From the NCBI RefSeq assembly GCF_000721935.1, contig NZ_KL585414.1, forward strand, positions 175,076 to 182,386: DNA of 7,311 nt, given 5' to 3'. The notes below the pieces were generated by a model that worked only from the letters and a program-made list of their open reading frames with translations, did no database searches and was not told the DNA's origin. This stretch comes from Streptomyces sp. NRRL WC-3549. GTDB taxonomy: Bacteria > Actinomycetota > Actinomycetes > Streptomycetales > Streptomycetaceae. This document shows positions 5,997 to 7,311 of the stretch, in pieces. Within the stretch, counting starts at the first letter, position 1; the number at the start of each line of letters is the position of its first letter. The position numbers and the translations under genes are program-made.

Positions 5997-6002
5997 AGCG
6001 TA
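5997..6002 (-). promoter_or_regulatory. Candidate -10 of a leaderless promoter (GNAT gene)
   Basis: On the minus strand TACGCT is followed by 6 bases and then the ATG at 5990, with no ribosome site in between. GCGACC about 18 bases further upstream is a fair -35. This is the same -10 hexamer and layout as in front of the VOC gene at 1858. Confidence 0.45.
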
Positions 6003-6037
6003 GAGAGGCGCGGACCGGTGGGTCGCACCGCCTGCGT

Positions 6038-6304
6038 CTACGGGATGTCACCCGCCCAGTCCCAGCGGCCCGCACTGCCGGGCCGCGGCTCGTACTCCGC
6101 CCGGCCGCCCGGTCCGTGCCTGCCGATCTCCGTGGTCAGCGCCGCACCGGCGGCCAGGGACGCCGGGGGCCACCCCGTCACGTCGAGGAGCAGCCCGTCG
6201 AGGGGGCCACCCACCAGTTCTACGTAGTCGCACCCCGGCTGCTCGTACCGCCTGGGGTCGTCGTGGTCGGCGCCGTACACACGTCGCCGCATCGGCTCAG
6301 TCAT
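6038..6304 (-). CDS. Small conserved-looking protein of unknown function
   Basis: An 88-residue soluble protein that I do not recognise as a named family. It begins MTEPMRRRVYGADHDD. Its most protein-like part is CDYVELVGGPLDGLLLDV (residues 25-42), two strands around a GGPLDG turn. A Gly/Pro/aromatic tail follows (RHGPGGRAEYEPRPG, then RWDWAGDIP). One cysteine is present; there is no signal or membrane segment. The start is uncertain: ATG 6304 gives a compact protein, but another in-frame ATG lies 9 bases upstream and neither has a good ribosome site. It ends 47 bases before the GNAT start on the same strand, so co-transcription is possible, though the GNAT gene seems to have its own promoter. 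Confidence 0.65.
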   Translation of the reverse strand: MTEPMRRRVYGADHDDPRRYEQPGCDYVELVGGPLDGLLLDVTGWPPASLAAGAALTTEIGRHGPGGRAEYEPRPGSAGRWDWAGDIP

Positions 6305-6356
6305 GCAGGGCATGCTCGCACCAGCCACTGACACCGCCGCTCGCCGTCCACTGCCT

Positions 6357-6398
6357 CACCCCGGTGCGGTGGCCGCAACGCACCGCCGCACCGGGGTG
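6357..6398 (-). terminator. Strong hairpin after the second VOC gene
   Basis: CACCCCGGTGCGG (6357-6369) and its exact complement (6386-6398) form a perfect 13-bp stem, extendable by about three more pairs with one G-T. On the minus strand it begins 7 bases after the stop codon at 6406-6408, so it is a likely terminator for that gene, separating it from the gene at 6304. Confidence 0.75.
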
Positions 6399-6405
6399 CG
6401 ACGGC

Positions 6406-6918
6406 TCAGGGCCGCCAGCGGCGCCTGGCCGAGCTCCGCTCGTACGGCTGTGGATCGGGGTAGGTCAGGAGCTCGAGGGTACTTCCCCAGGGAGTGCGGA
6501 GATACGCGAACCGATTACGCGGCCCCTCCTCCGGACCGGGAAGCGGGTGAGGTGGGCCGAGGAGAGTGGCGCCGGCCTCGACGGCCCGGGCCACTGCACC
6601 GTCCAGGTCCTCGACGTACAACGCCACGTGCTGCCAGCCGAAGTCGCTGGGAACAGCGGGCGGCTCCTGGTGCGGTGCGCGGAACTCGAACAGTTCCAGG
6701 CCGGGCCCGTTCGGCAGGGCGAGCATGCGCACCGCTCGCTGCTCGGTCCCCTCGGGCACGCCGAGCCGCTGTTCGAGCTCGGGCCCGGTCCGTGGCCCCT
6801 CGTCCCGCCGCAGCGTGTCGTAGAGCACCTCGGCGCCCAGCGCCCTGACGAGAAAGAGTGTCGCGGTCTCCAGGTCCGGAACCGTGACGCCTACATGGTC
6901 GATGCCTCGCACAGTCAT
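6406..6918 (-). CDS. VOC family protein, glyoxalase/epimerase-like
   Basis: A 170-residue vicinal-oxygen-chelate protein with a paired beta-alpha-beta fold and all four positions for a divalent metal. GIDHVGVTVPDLETATLFLV (residues 5-24) supplies H8. PGLELFEFRAP (72-82) supplies E75. GWQHVALYVEDLDGAVARAV (94-113) supplies H97. FAYLRTPWGSTLELLTYP (137-154) supplies E149. This H-E-H-E pattern fits glyoxalase I, methylmalonyl-CoA epimerase and many uncharacterised lyase or isomerase members; the substrate cannot be told. The loop at 38-62 is longer than in the shortest family members. ATG 6918 begins exactly at the first strand; a GGAG lies 11 bases upstream, farther than ideal. It is not closely similar to the VOC protein at 1858, which belongs to another subgroup. 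Confidence 0.85.
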   Translation of the reverse strand: MTVRGIDHVGVTVPDLETATLFLVRALGAEVLYDTLRRDEGPRTGPELEQRLGVPEGTEQRAVRMLALPNGPGLELFEFRAPHQEPPAVPSDFGWQHVALYVEDLDGAVARAVEAGATLLGPPHPLPGPEEGPRNRFAYLRTPWGSTLELLTYPDPQPYERSSARRRWRP

Positions 6919-7311
6919 GGAGGCATGTTCTCCGACGCCCCCCTCGTTGCCCCGCATTGATGGCGTACCGCGGGCCCCGCCGTCACCACGCGCGCCGTCC
7001 GTCCACCCCGGCGAGGCGGCCCCCGGCGGGAGCGGAACCGGGTGCCCGGGCCTCAGCGTTCGCCGACGACCGGTAGGGAGCAACCGGGTGGGCGGCTGCT
7101 GTGCTTCCGCCCGTCCCGCCCTCCTGCACGTATCCGCCACCGGTGCGGTCGAGCCGACGGGGGTCGGGCCTCGTGTCACGAGGGCGACGCCCCGCTCCGG
7201 CTGTGCGCCGCCGTGGACGCCGTGCAGCGCGCCCGGCCAGAAACGCGGTACCGGACGGCATCAGCTGGTCCGGGCACGGCTGGTGACGGCGGCTGCGGGT
7301 ACGCCTGCCTC
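6919..7311. other. 393-base stretch with no convincing gene
   Basis: The open frames here (for example minus 6983-7261 and plus 7101-7286) are rich in Arg, Ala, Gly and Pro, lack ribosome sites and show no family motif. The only clear structure is a 15-base odd palindrome at 7169-7183. The control region of the VOC gene at 6918 should lie at the left edge. Confidence 0.5.
7169..7183. repeat. 15-base palindrome
   Basis: CCTCGTG and CACGAGG flank a single central T. The size suits a dimeric regulator's site, but no gene start is near and such a match can occur by chance in GC-rich DNA. Confidence 0.35.

Noticed and set aside
6983..7261. A 92-residue minus-strand protein at the right end
   Set aside because: It is Arg/Ala/Gly-biased, has no ribosome site and no recognisable motif.

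Overview
This is a GC-rich actinobacterial stretch, most likely Streptomyces. Evidence is the strong G/C bias at third codon positions, the AGGAGG-type ribosome sites, two promoters that appear leaderless, and a gene set typical of that genus (DUF2267, DUF2795, Glyoxalase_6-like VOC, FNO-like reductase, RibD-C reductase, GNAT, MerR). Coding density is low, and two genes look broken. That suits a chromosome arm or another poorly constrained region. I saw no rRNA, tRNA, CRISPR array, insertion sequence, phage gene or biosynthetic cluster.

Layout from left to right. A DUF2267 protein (107-532, +) faces a charged, probably disordered small protein (718-1059, -) across two hairpins. Next is an apparently eroded, frameshifted membrane-protein gene (1212-1594, -), then a Glyoxalase_6-like VOC protein (1858-2295, +) with its own hairpin. 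A damaged MerR-type regulator (2571-2948, -) is followed by about 400 gene-free bases and a DUF2795 protein (3352-3672, +). The DUF2795 gene converges on an FNO-like NADP oxidoreductase (3842-4537, -). Between them lie a perfect 15-bp-stem terminator and a perfect tandem 21-bp repeat. The reductase gene is divergent from a dihydrofolate-reductase-like gene (4782-5426, +). Past 5502 come a 3'-truncated GNAT acetyltransferase (-), an 88-residue unknown (6038-6304, -), and a second VOC protein (6406-6918, -) with a strong hairpin. The last 393 bases show no convincing gene.

The most important observation is not biological. Bases 5502-5519 are 18 of the 19 bases of the synthetic Tn5 mosaic end used in Nextera libraries. 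This sits exactly where the GNAT reading frame stops looking like a GNAT protein. The two sides of 5502-5519 should not be assumed adjacent in the real genome, and any protein predicted across it is an artefact.

I did not find a convincing new multi-gene system. The best biological leads are the 21-bp tandem repeat beside the terminator, the divergent pair of nicotinamide/flavin-type reductases, and the two damaged genes, whose frameshifts could be real decay or sequence error. Functional links between genes here are inference from position only.
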